The notes under the pieces are model-generated. The model worked only from the letters and a program-made list of their open reading frames with translations. It made no database searches and was not told the origin of the DNA. DNA of 64,000 bases from an uncultured Cohaesibacter sp. (lineage in GTDB: Bacteria; Pseudomonadota; Alphaproteobacteria; Rhizobiales; Cohaesibacteraceae), in NCBI RefSeq assembly GCF_963666525.1, contig NZ_OY762905.1, positions 3,327,501 to 3,391,500 of the forward strand, in the 5' to 3' direction. A program made the position numbers and the translations under genes. Numbering within the stretch: position 1 is the stretch's first letter; each line of letters starts with the position of its first letter. Shown one piece after another: positions 63,952 through 64,000 of this stretch.

Positions 63952-63966
63952 TAAATAACGGGTTAA
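63952..63966 (-). promoter_or_regulatory. Possible CtrA-type binding site upstream of the podJ-like gene
   Basis: The minus strand reads TTAA-CCCGTTA-TTTA, one mismatch from the CtrA consensus TTAA-N7-TTAA, 107 bp upstream of the start codon. CtrA control would fit a cell-cycle-regulated polarity gene. Short degenerate motif, judged by eye. Confidence 0.35.
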
Positions 63967-64000
63967 TCCTGATGCGTATTGCGAAAAATACTGAACCCTT

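Overview
The window looks like the chromosome of a moderately GC-rich alphaproteobacterium, most likely of the Hyphomicrobiales (Rhizobiales). The signs are a long (~366 aa) dCTP deaminase, class I lysyl-tRNA synthetase, the Alph_Pro_TM (TIGR02186)/TauE pair, a PodJ-like polarity protein, DUF930, DUF6460 and a NasTS/NtrABC nitrate system. A marine lineage such as Cohaesibacteraceae or Stappiaceae would fit (BacNav-type channel, periplasmic MsrA), but that is a guess. No insertion sequence, prophage, CRISPR array, rRNA or integrase is seen.

Layout. 1-5.7 kb: housekeeping and stress genes (partial exported protein, dcd, IMPACT/YigZ, FemAB-like acetyltransferase, GST, BacNav channel, tRNA-Gly). 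5.8-24.8 kb: a large nitrogen island. On the minus strand, nasT-nasS is followed by nrtA-nrtB-nrtD(fused)-nasB-nasA-cysG. Divergently on the plus strand lie an FNT (NirC-type) channel, a PP2C-phosphatase/kinase fusion, cyanase, ferredoxin-type nitrite reductase and a CysJ-like diflavin reductase. 24.8-26.4 kb: a gene-poor stretch holding one RidA-family gene. 26.4-42.5 kb: signalling and envelope genes (two diguanylate cyclases, ArsC/Spx-like protein, MsrA, RecQ, an in-frame GT2-esterase fusion, solute-binding protein, sterol-desaturase-family enzyme, hydrolase, DUF930, Tdk, PlsC-like acyltransferase, TerB). 42.9-53.7 kb: lysK, exported hydrolase, degenerate nuclease-like protein, S24-like regulator, DUF952-pyrD-arsC, MATE exporter, DUF6460, a third diguanylate cyclase. 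53.8-64 kb: Lhr-type helicase with PdeM, the TauE/TIGR02186 pair and a 1483-aa PodJ-like protein.

How the nitrogen island should work. NrtABD imports nitrate. NasA, fed by the NasB-like flavoprotein, reduces it to nitrite. NirA, possibly fed by the diflavin reductase, reduces nitrite to ammonium using siroheme, to whose synthesis CysG contributes. The FNT channel moves nitrite, and cyanase adds cyanate as a nitrogen source. Both structural operons carry a sigma-54-type -24/-12 promoter followed at once by hexaloop hairpins of the ANTAR-target type. At nrtA these run into a strong intrinsic terminator just upstream of the start codon. This fits NasT antitermination released from NasS by nitrate, under nitrogen (NtrC/RpoN) control. 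The least described parts are the membrane-anchored PP2C/kinase fusion inside the nitrite operon, the two truncated cofactor domains (CysG methyltransferase, NasB [2Fe-2S]) and the asymmetric fused ATPase.
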